Assembly: GCA_013824045.1 (NCBI GenBank) | Contig: PNND01000369.1 | Location: 1 to 5,358 of the forward strand | Reading direction: 5' to 3' | From: Rhodobacter sp. | GTDB lineage: Bacteria > Pseudomonadota > Alphaproteobacteria > Rhodobacterales > Rhodobacteraceae | Length of the DNA: 5,358 bases | Shown: positions 4,602-5,358 of the stretch, one piece after another | Numbering within the stretch: position 1 is the first letter of the stretch | Layout: each line of letters opens with the position of its first letter | The notes under the pieces: generated by a model | What the model saw: the letters and a program-made list of their open reading frames with translations, nothing else | Told to the model about the DNA's origin: nothing | Database searches by the model: none | Program-made: the position numbers and the translations under genes

Positions 4602-5358
4602 ATGGCGTTGGAGCGGGTGGCCCAGAACGGGCTGGTTCTTCTGGGATGCGGCAAGATGGGAACGGCCCTGCTGACGGGCTGGCTGGGCGCGGGTCTGCCT
4701 GCGGCCTCGGTCTGGGTGATAGAGCCCAACCCGTCGGATTGGCTGCGGGGCAGTGGCGTTCATCTCAACAATGGCGTGCCCGGTGCGCCTGCCGTCGCGC
4801 TGCTGGCCGTGAAGCCGCAGATGATGGGCGCGGCGCTGCCGGTGCTTCAGGCGCTCGGCAATGGCGGCACGCTGTTTCTGTCCATCGCAGCGGGCACCAC
4901 GATCGCGGCGTTTGAGGCGGCGCTGGGCGACCGCACGCCCATCGTGCGCACCATGCCCAACACGCCTGCCATGGTGAACCGGGGCATCACCGCACTCTGC
5001 CGCAATGCCCATGTGTCGGATGCCGACATGGCGCTGGCCGTAGCGCTGATGGCGGCGGTGGGCGAGACGGTCATTCTGGACGGGGAGCATCAGATCGATG
5101 CGGTCACTGCCGTGTCCGGCTCTGGCCCCGCCTATGTTTTCCACCTGATCGAGGCGCTGGCGGCAGCAGGCGAGGCCGAGGGGCTGTCGCCCGAGGTGGC
5201 CATGCAACTGGCCCGTGCCACCGTCTGCGGGGCGGGGGAATTGGCCTATCGTTCCGCCGACAGCGCGGCGCAGTTGCGCATCAACGTCACCTCACCCGGT
5301 GGCACCACGGCGGCGGCGCTGGCTGTCCTGATGCCGGAACTGCCGGGCCTGATGGCCC
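4602..5358 (+). CDS. proC: Pyrroline-5-carboxylate reductase (C-terminus cut by window edge)
   Basis: ProC reduces 1-pyrroline-5-carboxylate to L-proline with NAD(P)H, the last step of proline synthesis in the cytoplasm. I translated 252 residues from the ATG at 4602; the family is usually about 270 aa, so some 20 residues lie beyond the edge. Seen in order: the dinucleotide fold with LGCGKMG (14-20), AVKPQ (69-73), SIAAGT (94-99), VRTMPNTPA (115-123), DAVTAVSGSGPAYVF (166-180, substrate and dimer region) and VTSPGGTTAAAL (229-240). All conserved blocks are intact. A GGGGGCGG run just before the ATG is a modest ribosome site. It stands 31 bases behind the YbjN gene with no terminator between them. 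Confidence 0.96.
   Translation, partial: MALERVAQNGLVLLGCGKMGTALLTGWLGAGLPAASVWVIEPNPSDWLRGSGVHLNNGVPGAPAVALLAVKPQMMGAALPVLQALGNGGTLFLSIAAGTTIAAFEAALGDRTPIVRTMPNTPAMVNRGITALCRNAHVSDADMALAVALMAAVGETVILDGEHQIDAVTAVSGSGPAYVFHLIEALAAAGEAEGLSPEVAMQLARATVCGAGELAYRSADSAAQLRINVTSPGGTTAAALAVLMPELPGLMA

Noticed and set aside
4353..5207. A 284-codon minus-strand frame opposite the YbjN gene and proC
   Set aside because: It is antisense to two well-supported genes. The product is Arg/His/Gln-rich with no recognisable domain.
1..5358. Search for an unknown defence system, CRISPR array, mobile element or RNA gene
   Set aside because: No spaced repeats, transposase, integrase, terminal repeats, tRNA or rRNA were seen. 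Gene content is housekeeping plus a sulfide-oxidation unit.

Overview
The window is GC-rich DNA from an alphaproteobacterium, most likely a member of the Rhodobacteraceae. I base this on the protein sequences (Lgt, MidA, the UbiK-type protein, YbjN next to proC), the GC-rich third codon positions and a characteristic intergenic motif. It reads as ordinary chromosome: I see no insertion sequence, tRNA, rRNA, CRISPR array or phage gene.

Layout. Positions 1-1176 (minus strand) hold an lgt-midA operon: prolipoprotein diacylglyceryl transferase followed, with an ATGA overlap, by a MidA/NDUFAF7-type methyltransferase that runs off the left edge. Positions 1177-1397 are a divergent control region with a near-perfect inverted repeat and a family-type intergenic motif. 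Positions 1398-1679 (plus) encode a short coiled-coil ubiquinone-biosynthesis accessory protein of the UbiK/BMFP type. It ends at a strong hairpin terminator that should work in both directions.

Positions 1961-3665 (minus) hold the most interesting unit. This is a two-gene operon of a Tat-exported, mitochondrial-type (type II) sulfide:quinone oxidoreductase and a small three-helix membrane protein whose Shine-Dalgarno overlaps the oxidoreductase stop codon. Its upstream region carries two recognisable operators. One is an exact ATTC-N8-GAAT site, the form I recall for the sulfide/persulfide-sensing repressor SqrR/BigR. The other is an exact TTGAT-N4-ATCAA site, the FNR consensus. The first covers a candidate -10 element, so the operon looks sulfide-derepressed and oxygen-regulated. 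This is inferred from sequence only.

Positions 3755-4066 are non-coding with several small palindromes. Positions 4067-5358 (plus) hold a YbjN-domain protein and, 31 bases on, proC (pyrroline-5-carboxylate reductase), which is cut by the right edge.

How it fits together: the sulfide unit would feed electrons from sulfide, on the periplasmic face, into the ubiquinone pool. The UbiK-type gene next door helps make that quinone, but the two are convergent and separately transcribed. Lgt/MidA and YbjN/ProC are housekeeping neighbours.
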